This document shows positions 33,267 to 41,997 of a DNA stretch of 64,000 nucleotides, one piece after another. Under the pieces are notes generated by a model, which worked only from the letters and a program-made list of their open reading frames with translations, had not been told where the DNA came from and searched no databases. The first letter of the stretch is position 1; each line of letters begins with the position of its first letter. The position numbers were made by a program, and so were the translations under genes. The stretch comes from JBBQLG01 sp964251665 (lineage in GTDB: Bacteria > Bacteroidota > Bacteroidia > Cytophagales > Spirosomataceae): NCBI GenBank assembly GCA_964251665.1, contig CAXUKO010000002.1, forward strand, positions 372,001 through 436,000, in the 5' to 3' direction.

Positions 33267-35462
33267 TTACTGATGCCGACCGCCGGTAGCGGCAATCATG
33301 TCGGCTAAAATCCGGCCTGTTTCGGTCAGATACAGGTCTTTCTTCTTTTTCGGGGCGGCCGGTGTCTTGGCTGCTGCTACCGACACCGGTTTACCGTTCG
33401 GAGTTTTACCCGTCGTTACCTTGCCCGACTGCGCCTTGCTGGTTGAATCGGCGGCAACGGCGCCCGGCGCTACCAGTCCGGCGGCAACTTCCTCATCGTC
33501 CGAGAGATCGAGTTTGCTCAGTGCGAGCCGTTTCTTCTCGGCTTCATCACGCTCTTTTCTCCGCTTCGTTTCCTGTAGCGAGACTATGGTGTTTTCACGA
33601 GCTTTCTTGTCATCGGCCAACTTCTGCGCCAGTTGCTTCAGATCGGGGTCTGACTTGAGCCGCTGCTCAAACTTATCGCGAATCCGGCTCAGGACTTTAT
33701 CATCTACGGCACGGGTCACGTCGTAACGGGTGGTAGCGATCTGATCCCAGGGCAGGGCGCTTGGCTGCGAACTTTCGCCAAATTCCTTGGCACTGAAGTT
33801 TGACGGTAACTCGATATCCGGCGTAACACCCTTGTGCTGTGTGCTGCTGCCGTTGATGCGGTAGAACTTCTGAATGGTCATTTTTACCTGACCAACCTTT
33901 TCCGGCTCTTTAGGCAGCCACTGGTTCAGGTCGATGAGCGTCTGCACGGTACCTTTACCGTATGTCTGTCCGCCGACAATGATACCGCGCTTGTAATCCT
34001 GAATGGCAGCCGCGAAGATCTCCGACGCCGACGCACTAAACCGGTTCACCAATACGGCCATCGGGCCTTCGTAGGTGACAGACGGATCAGGATCGGTATA
34101 GACTTCGGTTTCACCGCTCGACTCGCGAACCTGGACAACCGGGCCTTTCTGAATGAATAAACCCGTCAGGTTGATGGCTTCGGTCAGCGAACCACCACCA
34201 TTATTGCGGAGGTCAATTACGATGCCATCTACTTTGGCTGTTTTGAGCGAATCCACGAATTTCTTCACGTCGCTGGTTGTACTGCTGAAATCAGCCTCTT
34301 TCTTACGGGCACCTTCAAAATCGCGGTAAAAAATAGGTATCGTAATAACACCGATCTTATAAGGTTTCCCGTTGTCGGTGATCTCGATAATCTCTTTCTT
34401 CGCCCGCTGGTCTTCGAGTTTTATTTTCTCGCGAACCAACCGGATTTCTTTGGGGGCCTCGTTGGGCAGGGCCGTTGCCGACCGAACCTGAAGCCGAACA
34501 ACCGTACCCTTAGGACCTTTAATCAGTTTCACTGCATCGTCGACCTGGTAGCCGATAATGCTCACCATCGGGCCATCGCCCTGGCCAACACCAACAATTT
34601 TATCATTGGGATTAAACTGCTTGCTTTTGAAAGCCGGTCCACCGGGGACAACACTGGATATTTTGATGAACTCACCGTCTTCCTGCAGCAGGGCACCGAT
34701 ACCTTCGAGCGACTGGCTCATTTCCTGCGTGAACCGATCCGACGCTTTGGGCGACAGATAGTTCGTATGCGGGTCCAGCGCTTCCGAGAACGAGTTCATG
34801 TACATCTGAAACACGTCTTCACTCTTAATGCGGGAAATGGCTTTATCCCGGTTCTTGTACCGGCTCGTCATCGTCGACATAATGGTACTGTCTTTCTGAC
34901 CCGCCAGTTTCAGTTCGAGGGCTTCGTTTTTCAGGATTTTACGCCAGATGTCGTTTTGTTCCTCAACGCTTTTAGGCCAGGCCGCTTTCTCGCGATCCGT
35001 ATTGAACGTTTCGTCAGAGGTGAAGTTAAACGGCGTCTTCAGGGTTTCCTTTACGAAGCCACTGCGTTCTTCAAAGCGTTTGTGGTACACATTGTAGATG
35101 TCGTAAGCAGGCGTTAAGTCGCCGTTAATCAACGCATCGTCCAGTTGGGTCCGATACTTCTCAAACGACGCAATATCCGAGGCCAGCAGGTAGATTTTGT
35201 TGTTATCGACTTCTTTAAGATAATTATCCCAGATAACCGACGACAGCGAATCATTGAGCCGAACCTTACGGTAATGGTATTTGGTCAGGATGTTGGCTAC
35301 AAGCTGTTCTACTTTCTCCTGTGAAGTAGTTGGCTGTAAATCATCCGCTGTGTAAGCAGACCGGAATACTTTTCGTCCATTGACGGGCGCACTCGCCGAG
35401 GGACTATCCGGCTGAAAACTTAGCATCAGCACGGGCACCAGCATAATCAGGTACTTTTTCAT
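33267..35462 (-). CDS. prc: Carboxy-terminal processing peptidase (tail-specific protease, S41A)
   Basis: The 731-residue periplasmic serine protease removes C-terminal peptides and degrades tagged or misfolded envelope proteins. An N-terminal signal segment (KYLIMLVPVLMLSFQP) is followed by a long helical region (QEKVEQLVANILTKYHYRKV). A PDZ domain is at about 230-330 (IGALLQEDGEFIKISSVVPG). The S41 domain contains the nucleophile in VNRFSASASEIFAAA (around 474-485) and its Lys in GGQTYGKGTVQTLI (around 500). A Lys/Glu-rich C-terminal region (DUF3340-like) ends at 731. This layout matches Escherichia coli Prc and its Bacteroidota equivalents. No lipobox is evident. Confidence 0.96.
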   Translation of the reverse strand: MKKYLIMLVPVLMLSFQPDSPSASAPVNGRKVFRSAYTADDLQPTTSQEKVEQLVANILTKYHYRKVRLNDSLSSVIWDNYLKEVDNNKIYLLASDIASFEKYRTQLDDALINGDLTPAYDIYNVYHKRFEERSGFVKETLKTPFNFTSDETFNTDREKAAWPKSVEEQNDIWRKILKNEALELKLAGQKDSTIMSTMTSRYKNRDKAISRIKSEDVFQMYMNSFSEALDPHTNYLSPKASDRFTQEMSQSLEGIGALLQEDGEFIKISSVVPGGPAFKSKQFNPNDKIVGVGQGDGPMVSIIGYQVDDAVKLIKGPKGTVVRLQVRSATALPNEAPKEIRLVREKIKLEDQRAKKEIIEITDNGKPYKIGVITIPIFYRDFEGARKKEADFSSTTSDVKKFVDSLKTAKVDGIVIDLRNNGGGSLTEAINLTGLFIQKGPVVQVRESSGETEVYTDPDPSVTYEGPMAVLVNRFSASASEIFAAAIQDYKRGIIVGGQTYGKGTVQTLIDLNQWLPKEPEKVGQVKMTIQKFYRINGSSTQHKGVTPDIELPSNFSAKEFGESSQPSALPWDQIATTRYDVTRAVDDKVLSRIRDKFEQRLKSDPDLKQLAQKLADDKKARENTIVSLQETKRRKERDEAEKKRLALSKLDLSDDEEVAAGLVAPGAVAADSTSKAQSGKVTTGKTPNGKPVSVAAAKTPAAPKKKKDLYLTETGRILADMIAATGGRHQ

Positions 35463-35564
35463 AACACTTACCTGGATTTAATTGTGAGGGGCGGAGGGCC
35501 GCAAAAACAACTATGGTTTAACCAGTCGCTTTCGGTTACCTGCCGCGATGCTTGCACGCGTTCA

Positions 35565-36344
35565 CTATTTCACAATCTCTAACAACTCTACATCAAAAAT
35601 CAACGTCGAACCAGGGGCAATGTCTGCACCGGCACCGCGGTCGCCATAAGCCAGATCAGACGGAATGTACAGTTTCCATTTGGACCCGACAGGCATCAGT
35701 TGCAGGGCTTCGACCCAGCCGGGGATGACACCCGTTACCGGAAACTCGATGGGCTGACCGCGCTCTACCGAGCTGTCAAACACTTTACCGTCGATCAGCC
35801 GACCCGTATAATGCACCTTTACTTTATCGGTCGAAGCTGGCTTAGGGCCGGTTCCTTCCTTCTCGACGGAATACTGCAAACCGCTGGCCGTAGTCTGAAC
35901 GCCTGGTTTCGCTTTATTCTCAGCTAAGAACGCATCCCCAATCTTTTTGTTAGCCACACTGACTTTCTGGGATTCTGCCATTTTTCCGGCGCTTTGTTTC
36001 TGAAAGTAATTTTGAACAATCTGCTGACACTGCTCCATTGAGAGTTTCGTGGTACCGCCACCGAGTACATCGGTAATGGCCTGCGTCAACAGCGTCGTGT
36101 TAATATCCGCAATGCCCTGCTGTTTAATGCTTTGGCCGATGCTGACACCGATGCTGTAACTAAGCGAGTCACGCCCGGAAGCCACTGATGTCATGGATGA
36201 CTTTGCCTGAACGGCGGATTTGGCTACCCCTGTTTTAGCCGCAGGTTTCTTAACGACTGCTGATTTGGGAACTTGAGCTACTGCAATACCGGAAACAAAA
36301 AATGCCGCTGCAAAACCGGCCACGCGAAAAGACTTAGAGGTCAT
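35565..36344 (-). CDS. FKBP-type peptidyl-prolyl cis-trans isomerase
   Basis: The 259-residue protein accelerates prolyl isomerisation of exported proteins. The N-terminal signal peptide (SFRVAGFAAAFFVSGIAVAQ) is followed by a helical dimerisation region of FKBP_N type (about 50-130; SYSIGVSIGQSIKQQGI, LSMEQCQQIVQNYFQ). The catalytic FKBP_C domain is at about 165-259, with VKVHYTGRLIDGKVFDSS and WKLYIPSDLAYGDRGAG. This is the FkpA/Mip layout of periplasmic or surface isomerases. The frame extends to 36365; the ATG at 36344 gives the better signal peptide. It is divergent from atpA. Confidence 0.95.
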   Translation of the reverse strand: MTSKSFRVAGFAAAFFVSGIAVAQVPKSAVVKKPAAKTGVAKSAVQAKSSMTSVASGRDSLSYSIGVSIGQSIKQQGIADINTTLLTQAITDVLGGGTTKLSMEQCQQIVQNYFQKQSAGKMAESQKVSVANKKIGDAFLAENKAKPGVQTTASGLQYSVEKEGTGPKPASTDKVKVHYTGRLIDGKVFDSSVERGQPIEFPVTGVIPGWVEALQLMPVGSKWKLYIPSDLAYGDRGAGADIAPGSTLIFDVELLEIVK

Positions 36345-36727
36345 GGAAGAAAAAAGGAGTTGCATTTACCAAAGGTTGATTAGGGATAAAACGTAAACAA
36401 GGTAGCAAAAAGTTTGGTCGAAGGGATTAACGGCAAAATATCCCGGTTGGCCGGTGGGGGTTTCTGCTTCATCTGTCTGGTAAAGTAACAAGTTGAGCAC
36501 TGTTTTGGTGAGTGCATCGGGTTAAAAGATCATTAATCACGACGATTATCACCGGAATGCCCGAATGGAGCCAACGGGAGGCTATTTTGTCCTTGACCAA
36601 CCTGACCGCTCTGTTAAACGTGTGGGTTGAGTCGGCACGGATTTAACGAACTACGCTAATTTTTATCGAATTTTAATCGTAGTTTTGCACCCAAATTCTC
36701 ACACATAATTAACGATCATCCAACTAT
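36345..36727. other. Divergent promoter region fkbp-atpA
   Basis: This stretch of 383 bp holds no convincing gene. It has a -7 element for atpA at 36680-36687 and scattered AT-rich sequence. A 29-codon reading from the ATG at 36557 to 36646 was noticed but is not supported. No hairpin or repeat stands out. Confidence 0.5.
36680..36687 (+). promoter_or_regulatory. Bacteroidota -7 element upstream of atpA
   Basis: TAGTTTTG fits TAnnTTTG, with a likely start site about 7 bp further on and a leader of about 34 nt. The -33 element is not clear. Confidence 0.45.
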
Positions 36728-38302
36728 ATGGTATCCGTAAGACCTGACGAGGTATCGGCGATTCTACGCCAGCAATTAGCCGGTGTGCAAACAGAAGCTG
36801 AGCTCGAAGAAGTGGGTACGGTGCTGCAAATCGGCGACGGTGTTGCGCGTATCTACGGCCTCTCGAAAGTACAGGCCGGCGAATTGCTCGCCTTCGACAA
36901 TGGTTTGCAGGCGCTCGCCCTGAACCTCGAAGAAGATAACGTCGGCGCCGTGTTGCTCGGCGATTATTCGGAAGTAAAAGAAGGCGACACGGTTAAACGG
37001 ACTAACCAGATCGCTTACGTAAACGTCGGCGAAGGTATTCTGGGCCGCGTTGTTAATACACTGGGCGTACCCGTCGACGGCCTTGGCCCGATTCAGGGCG
37101 AAACCTTCGAGATGCCGCTGGAGCGGAAAGCACCGGGCGTAATCTACCGTCAGCCGGTAACTGAGCCGCTGCAGACGGGTATTAAAGCCATTGATGCCAT
37201 GATCCCCATTGGACGGGGACAGCGCGAACTGATCATCGGTGACCGGCAGACGGGTAAAACCGCCGTGGCCATCGACACGATCATTAACCAGAAAGAGTTT
37301 TACGACAAAGGCGAGCCGGTATTCTGTATCTACGTCGCCTGCGGTCAGAAAGCCTCGACTATCAAACAGGTAGAAGCAACCCTGCGCCGGGCCGGTGCAA
37401 TGGACTATACCGTTGTGGTAGCCGCCGGTGCTTCGGACCCGTCGCCGATGCAGTTCTTTGCGCCGTTTACCGGTGCCGCCATTGGTGAGTACTTCCGTGA
37501 TACCGGTCGTCCCGCCCTGGTGGTGTATGACGACTTATCGAAACAGGCCGTTGCGTACCGCGAAGTATCGCTGCTGCTGCGTCGCCCACCCGGCCGCGAA
37601 GCCTATCCCGGTGACGTATTTTACCTGCACAGCCGTCTGCTGGAGCGGGCCGCTAAAATCAACGCCAACGACACTATTGCGCAGGCCATGAACGACCTGC
37701 CCCCTTCGCTGCAGGGCAAGGTGAAAGGCGGTGGTTCGCTGACGGCATTGCCAATCATCGAAACCCAGGCGGGTGACGTATCGGCCTATATTCCAACGAA
37801 CGTGATTTCGATTACCGACGGGCAGATCTTCCTGGAGTCGAACCTGTTCAACGCCGGTATCCGGCCCGCTATTAACGTAGGTATCTCGGTATCGCGGGTG
37901 GGTGGTAACGCGCAGATCAAGTCGATGAAGAAAGTAGCCGGTACGCTGAAACTCGATCAGGCGCAGTTCCGTGAGCTGGAAGCCTTTGCCAAGTTCGGTT
38001 CGGACCTGGATGCTTCCACGAAACTGACCATCGACCGGGGCCGCCGGAACCAGGAAATCCTGAAGCAGGCGCAGTACTCGCCCGTAGCTGTAGAACAGCA
38101 GGTGGCCATTATCTACGCATCAATCAACGGTTTGCTGGATAAAGTGCCCGTTGATCAGGTAAAGGCATTCGAGACTGAATTCAGCATGTTGTTAGCGGCT
38201 CAGTACCCTGCCATCCTGGCGAGTCTGCGGGCTGGTAAACTGGACGATGAAGCTACTTCGACAATCAAAAAAGTAGCCGCTGACCTCGCAGCCCGATATT
38301 AG
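36728..38302 (+). CDS. atpA: ATP synthase F1 subunit alpha
   Basis: The 524-residue non-catalytic nucleotide-binding subunit of the F1 hexamer sits on the cytoplasmic face of the membrane. The beta-barrel N-terminus starts SVRPDEVSAILRQQLAG, with VGTVLQIGDGVARIYGL. The P-loop is GDRQTGKT at 171-178. The conserved alpha signature is PAINVGISVSRVGG near 378-391. Length matches bacterial AtpA (about 510-525). It is the first gene after the FKBP isomerase, not preceded by atpH, so the a, c, b and delta genes are not in this operon. AtpG follows 103 bp downstream. Confidence 0.98.
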   Translation: MVSVRPDEVSAILRQQLAGVQTEAELEEVGTVLQIGDGVARIYGLSKVQAGELLAFDNGLQALALNLEEDNVGAVLLGDYSEVKEGDTVKRTNQIAYVNVGEGILGRVVNTLGVPVDGLGPIQGETFEMPLERKAPGVIYRQPVTEPLQTGIKAIDAMIPIGRGQRELIIGDRQTGKTAVAIDTIINQKEFYDKGEPVFCIYVACGQKASTIKQVEATLRRAGAMDYTVVVAAGASDPSPMQFFAPFTGAAIGEYFRDTGRPALVVYDDLSKQAVAYREVSLLLRRPPGREAYPGDVFYLHSRLLERAAKINANDTIAQAMNDLPPSLQGKVKGGGSLTALPIIETQAGDVSAYIPTNVISITDGQIFLESNLFNAGIRPAINVGISVSRVGGNAQIKSMKKVAGTLKLDQAQFRELEAFAKFGSDLDASTKLTIDRGRRNQEILKQAQYSPVAVEQQVAIIYASINGLLDKVPVDQVKAFETEFSMLLAAQYPAILASLRAGKLDDEATSTIKKVAADLAARY

Positions 38303-38306
38303 AAGA

Positions 38307-38400
38307 GAGTCAGTAAGTTGGTAAGTCAATAAGTTAGCAAGTGCTTCGCTTAGCAGGTACTTGCCGACTTGGGCAAAGCCGCTTACTGACTTACAGACTA
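38307..38400. repeat. Structured 8-bp-periodic intergenic repeat between atpA and atpG
   Basis: AAGT recurs exactly every 8 bp at 38315, 38323, 38331 and 38339. ACTT recurs at 38359 and 38367 on the far side. The outer arms AGTCAGTAAG (38308-38317) and CTTACTGACT (38382-38391) are perfect inverted repeats. The whole 94-bp spacer is thus an internally repeated hairpin inside the atp operon. Confidence 0.7.
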
Positions 38401-38405
38401 CCAAC

Positions 38406-39314
38406 ATGGCAAACTTAAAAGAAGTACGGAACCGGATTATTTCGGTCACCTCCACGCAGCAGATCACCAAAGCCATGAAAATGGTGGCGGCTGCCAAACT
38501 GCGCCGGGCACAGGACAATATCACGCAGATGCGGCCTTACGCCCAGAAACTCGGCGAAATGCTGGGGACGGTGGCGGCAGGTGCCGAAGTAGCGGCTAAC
38601 AGTCCTTACAGTCAGGCGCGGCCGGTGCAGCGGGTGCTGATTATCACCATCACCTCGGATCGCGGACTTTGCGGAGCTTTTAATACCAATGTCGTAAAAG
38701 GTGCCACAGCGCTCATTGGCGAGAAATACGCCGAGCAAGCCCGGCGCGGTACCGTCGAGATTCTGGCCATTGGCAAAAAAGGTGCAGAAGCCTTTGCCCG
38801 CCGTGGTTTTACGGTTAATACCAACTACATAGACGTATTTTCTTCGTTAAGTTTCGGCACGGTCCGGGCAGCCGCTGAAGAAGTAATGACGGCTTTCGCC
38901 AACGGACAGTACGATGTAGTCGAAATTGTCTACAACGAATTCCGTAATGTGGCCACGCAGATTGTACGGTCTGACCAGATGCTGCCTATTGTAGCGACCG
39001 GTCCGACATCCCGGCCATCAACCACCAATGCAACGGCAACGGCTTCGGTGCCGAACTATACCTTTGAGCCGTCCGAAGAAGAGATCATTGCTGAACTGAT
39101 CCCGAAGACGCTCAAAATTCAGTTGTATAAAGCCGTGCTTGAGTCAAACGCGTCGGAGCATGGTGCCCGTATGACCGCTATGGATAAGGCCACTGATAAC
39201 GCCGGTGAGTTGATCAAAGCATTGAAATTAGTCTATAACCGTACGCGTCAGGCAGCAATCACGACCGAGATTCTCGAAATCGTGGGTGGGGCCGAAGCGT
39301 TGGCGGCTGCTTAG
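38406..39314 (+). CDS. atpG: ATP synthase F1 subunit gamma
   Basis: The 302-residue central-shaft subunit has the coiled-coil N-terminus VRNRIISVTSTQQITKAMKM (residues 6-25), with the motif family's TQQITKAM. A Rossmann-like middle carries ITITSDRGLCGAFN (about 76-89). The C-terminal helix is VYNRTRQAAITTEILEIV (about 278-295). A Pro/Ser/Thr-rich insertion (SRPSTTNATATAS, about 203-216) makes it slightly longer than Escherichia coli AtpG (287), as is common in Bacteroidota. The frame extends to 38361, but MANLKEV at 38406 is the family start. A terminator at 39343 closes the unit. Confidence 0.97.
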   Translation: MANLKEVRNRIISVTSTQQITKAMKMVAAAKLRRAQDNITQMRPYAQKLGEMLGTVAAGAEVAANSPYSQARPVQRVLIITITSDRGLCGAFNTNVVKGATALIGEKYAEQARRGTVEILAIGKKGAEAFARRGFTVNTNYIDVFSSLSFGTVRAAAEEVMTAFANGQYDVVEIVYNEFRNVATQIVRSDQMLPIVATGPTSRPSTTNATATASVPNYTFEPSEEEIIAELIPKTLKIQLYKAVLESNASEHGARMTAMDKATDNAGELIKALKLVYNRTRQAAITTEILEIVGGAEALAAA

Positions 39315-39672
39315 TCAGCATAGAGACGTTCCCGATTTTCTGAACCCACACCCTGATCAGGGTGTGGGTTTTTTGCTGTCAGACCTGTTTATTTCGGCGT
39401 ACCAGTTGAGTAAAAAAAGCCGTTACAATCACTATTAAATTTCACTTAAAAATACATACTTTTCTATTAGGTAAATCTCTGACTGTCAGTTATATATTCC
39501 TGTTTAGGGTGCCTGAATAGGAATGATTTTTTACGAACTTTCGCAGGCCTGTTTGGGTTATTATAATGTCGCATACTACGACGAAATCACTTAACGTTAT
39601 TGAGTAGATTCCAGGGTGGTTGCTGCTTCAATACCCAACGATTCGCATACAGAGTTAACCGAAAAAACACCA
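39315..39672. other. Intergenic region atpG-DUF4136
   Basis: This gap of 358 bp contains the atpG terminator (39343-39374), then AT-rich sequence carrying the DUF4136 gene promoter. A run ATACATACTTTTC is close to, but not equal to, a -7 element. There is no further gene or repeat I can support. Confidence 0.5.
39343..39374 (+). terminator. Rho-independent terminator after atpG
   Basis: AACCCACACCCT (39343-39354), loop GATC, AGGGTGTGGGTT (39359-39370), then TTTT. It is a perfect 12-bp stem located 28 bp after the stop codon. Confidence 0.92.
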
Positions 39673-40242
39673 ATGAAAATCAAAGCCATACTCGCCAGCC
39701 TGTTCCTGTCAGGATTGCTGGCATCCTGCGCCCCATCGGTCAATGTTAAGTATGACTATGACCCTAAAGTGAATGTGCGGCAGTTCAGTACTTACCGGAT
39801 TGAGGCCGACCGACAACGGAATGCCGATCCGATTGTAGGCAGTAACCTCAATCAGCGCCGGATCGCCGATGCGCTCGATAAAACGTTGCAGGCACGTGGC
39901 TACAAACCTTCTGCCGACGGAAACTCTGATCTGGTTATTCGCTTCTTCACCGATTCAAAAGACCGTCAGCAGGTGCAGTCCAGCGGCATGATGTCGCCCT
40001 ACTCGATGTGGTACGGTGGTGGCTACAATAACATGTACACCCGCCAATATGAAGAGAACCGGGTTGTGGTAAACGTCTATGACGCCCGCACGAACGATAT
40101 CGTCTGGCAGGGCTGGGCCACCGGTCAGTTGAATAACAACAAGAAAGAACGGGATCGGGACGCCATCTTCCGCGAAACGGTTACCAGTATCATGAAGAAC
40201 TTCCCCGAAAGCGCTGGCCAGGATTATGGTGCTGTACGCTAA
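39673..40242 (+). CDS. DUF4136 lipoprotein
   Basis: The 189-residue lipoprotein has its signal and lipobox in LFLSGLLASC (Cys at residue 19). The DUF4136 domain follows: SVNVKYDYDPKVNVRQFSTY, NQRRIADALDKTLQARGYKP (about 55-74) and a C-terminal RIVVNVYDARTNDIVWQGWA-type strand pair (about 137-155), with a Gly/Tyr/Met-rich insert between (MMSPYSMWYGGGYNNM). The family is in outer or inner membrane lipid-anchored form in Bacteroidota and proteobacteria, with unknown function. The ATG at 39673 is set by the lipobox; the upstream frame adds nothing. A terminator follows. Confidence 0.92.
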   Translation: MKIKAILASLFLSGLLASCAPSVNVKYDYDPKVNVRQFSTYRIEADRQRNADPIVGSNLNQRRIADALDKTLQARGYKPSADGNSDLVIRFFTDSKDRQQVQSSGMMSPYSMWYGGGYNNMYTRQYEENRVVVNVYDARTNDIVWQGWATGQLNNNKKERDRDAIFRETVTSIMKNFPESAGQDYGAVR

Positions 40243-40264
40243 GCAGTTCTTCTTTCAGAAGATG

Positions 40265-40296
40265 GCCCCGGTTCCAACGAACCGGGGCTTTTTTTT
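40265..40296 (+). terminator. Rho-independent terminator after the DUF4136 gene
   Basis: GCCCCGGTT (40265-40273) and AACCGGGGC (40280-40288) with an 8-T run. Confidence 0.92.
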
Positions 40297-40382
40297 GCCG
40301 GTTACAACTGATTGACTCGGCCATCGAAAAAATACATTGATGTTTATAGTTTGGCATCTTCAGCCAGCCATGTTTGTTACCA

Positions 40383-40637
40383 ATGGGGTCTCTTAAACGC
40401 GGATTCGTTTATTCACTGCTACTTGCCATCGGGCTGTTACTGGCCGGGTTCGCTGCGCTATTGTGGGTGAACGACTCCCGCGAACAGCGTTACCAGGACG
40501 AACTCACCGATATGCGTCGTCAGTTGTACGATTGCACTATCAAGTTAAGTCAGTTACACCGGTCACACCCCGCTCCGAGGGTCATGACCGACTCGACCCA
40601 AACCAACTGGCCTGCCGACTCAACGGTGGCGCAGTGA
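40383..40637 (+). CDS. Small single-pass membrane protein
   Basis: The 84-residue protein has one N-terminal membrane segment (FVYSLLLAIGLLLAGFAALLW, residues 8-28). A charged stretch follows with NDSREQRYQDELTDMRRQL, which is coiled-coil like, and a Ser/Thr/Pro-rich tail. A domain family is not recognised. The ATG at 40383 is preferred to an in-frame TTG at 40374. It converges with the M23 peptidase gene (4 bp between stops). Confidence 0.6.
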   Translation: MGSLKRGFVYSLLLAIGLLLAGFAALLWVNDSREQRYQDELTDMRRQLYDCTIKLSQLHRSHPAPRVMTDSTQTNWPADSTVAQ

Positions 40638-40641
40638 CCGC

Positions 40642-41985
40642 TTATAATCCCCTAACCCAGCCCGTTGTGCCGCTGGTATCCTTCACAAACTGATAAGCAC
40701 CCGCCATACCCAGCACCTCAATAACGGCACCGGTGGGCAGCGTTTTGATGATCCCTGCTACGGGTTTGGCAGCATCTGTCAACGCTTCAGGTGCGTTGAT
40801 AAACCGGCTCCGCAGGGGTTTTGCCAACGTTTCCGTACTGTTGCCGGTTATGTAGCCCCGCAAACCATCAGGGAGTTCCACGCGGAGCCACTCGGACGTT
40901 CCCCCAATAATAGTCAGCGTAGAGGCCCGGGGCAGCTCGCGCAGGAGTGTACTTTTTGCCGTTGGGCTTAGCCGCACAAACGCACGGGGCAGACTGGTGC
41001 GCACGGTATCGTTCAGGCGGGAAACCGGCAGGGGCGTTTGCCGGGCCGGTCCCAAACCCCGCCGGACAAACGGCAGGGGGTTAACCGCTCCTGCTCCGTC
41101 GGCGTAAATGCCAAAATGCAGGTGCGGCCCCGTCGTACGTGCGTTTCCTGTGTTGCCGACAAATCCGACGGTATCGCCGACAACGACATGCTGACCGCTA
41201 ACGACATGAAAGCGATCAAGATGGGCATAATACAGCCGCTGGTTATGCGCGTCGTCGGATAGCCAGACCACATTGCCACCCAGCCGGTTCTCGCCCACGC
41301 CCGAAATGATTCCATTAATTGACGCCAATGCTGGTGTACCCCGGGGCGCAAAAATGTCGATGCCTTCGTGCGGACGTTTGCCGCCATCCCGTGCTTCGCC
41401 GAAATAACTGCTGATCTGGCGGCTGTCGCGTCCCTGAACGGGGAAACTCAGCAGTGGCTCGCGGGTGATCGAAATCGTATACTGGCCGGCCCGCAGCAAT
41501 TCGGGCTGAATACGGATCAGGTGCGTTTGCGTTCGGCGTACATCCCAGATTAATTGAACCGTTCCTATATGACTGGTGTCGGTTGTTGCAGCGGTTACTA
41601 ACTTCGGCTGGCTGCCCGTCAGCTCGAACACGTCAACAAATACCTGTGTGGGTGTCTGCCCCTGAATGTCCACCCGAATCACCAGTTTGTCACCCCGCTG
41701 TACACTGACCCGGTAGCCAGTGGCGAATGCTTTCTGGGCCGGGAAATAGCCGCTTTCGCGGTAGGGGATAGCGATCTGGAGCGAATCGGACAAGGCCCGG
41801 GTACCAGCCGCCAGCCAGTCGATACCCAGGGCGGTATGATCGAGGTGAGCCGTGCGGAGCGAAGTGGCGTATTGCTCATGCGGAGACGATGCGCGAAAAA
41901 GAGTATTGGGGCCAAGCGATGAGCAGGCTGTCAGCCCACTGGCCAGTCCCCACAGAGCGAGCCGGATGAAAAGATTGACGTTCAT
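40642..41985 (-). CDS. M23 family metallopeptidase with SH3-type C-terminus
   Basis: The 447-residue putative lipoprotein (GLTACSSLGP, Cys about residue 21) is likely a peptidoglycan endopeptidase or regulator. The LytM domain at about 200-310 has Zn ligands visible: H and D in RPHEGIDIFAPRG and HxH in TTGPHLHFGIY. Two SH3b-like segments follow (about 335-385 and 405-447; STLLRELPRASTLTIIGG, GAVIEVLGMAG). The N-terminal 180 residues are a beta-rich domain that I do not recognise. It is downstream of the TMEM175 gene by 12 bp and probably cotranscribed. All four LytM residues are intact, so catalysis is plausible. Confidence 0.93.
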   Translation of the reverse strand: MNVNLFIRLALWGLASGLTACSSLGPNTLFRASSPHEQYATSLRTAHLDHTALGIDWLAAGTRALSDSLQIAIPYRESGYFPAQKAFATGYRVSVQRGDKLVIRVDIQGQTPTQVFVDVFELTGSQPKLVTAATTDTSHIGTVQLIWDVRRTQTHLIRIQPELLRAGQYTISITREPLLSFPVQGRDSRQISSYFGEARDGGKRPHEGIDIFAPRGTPALASINGIISGVGENRLGGNVVWLSDDAHNQRLYYAHLDRFHVVSGQHVVVGDTVGFVGNTGNARTTGPHLHFGIYADGAGAVNPLPFVRRGLGPARQTPLPVSRLNDTVRTSLPRAFVRLSPTAKSTLLRELPRASTLTIIGGTSEWLRVELPDGLRGYITGNSTETLAKPLRSRFINAPEALTDAAKPVAGIIKTLPTGAVIEVLGMAGAYQFVKDTSGTTGWVRGL

Positions 41986-41997
41986 ACAGTGTACTTA

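Noticed and set aside
36557..36646. 29-codon reading upstream of atpA (MPEWSQREAILSLTNL...)
   Set aside because: Too short and in a promoter region; could not be distinguished from chance.
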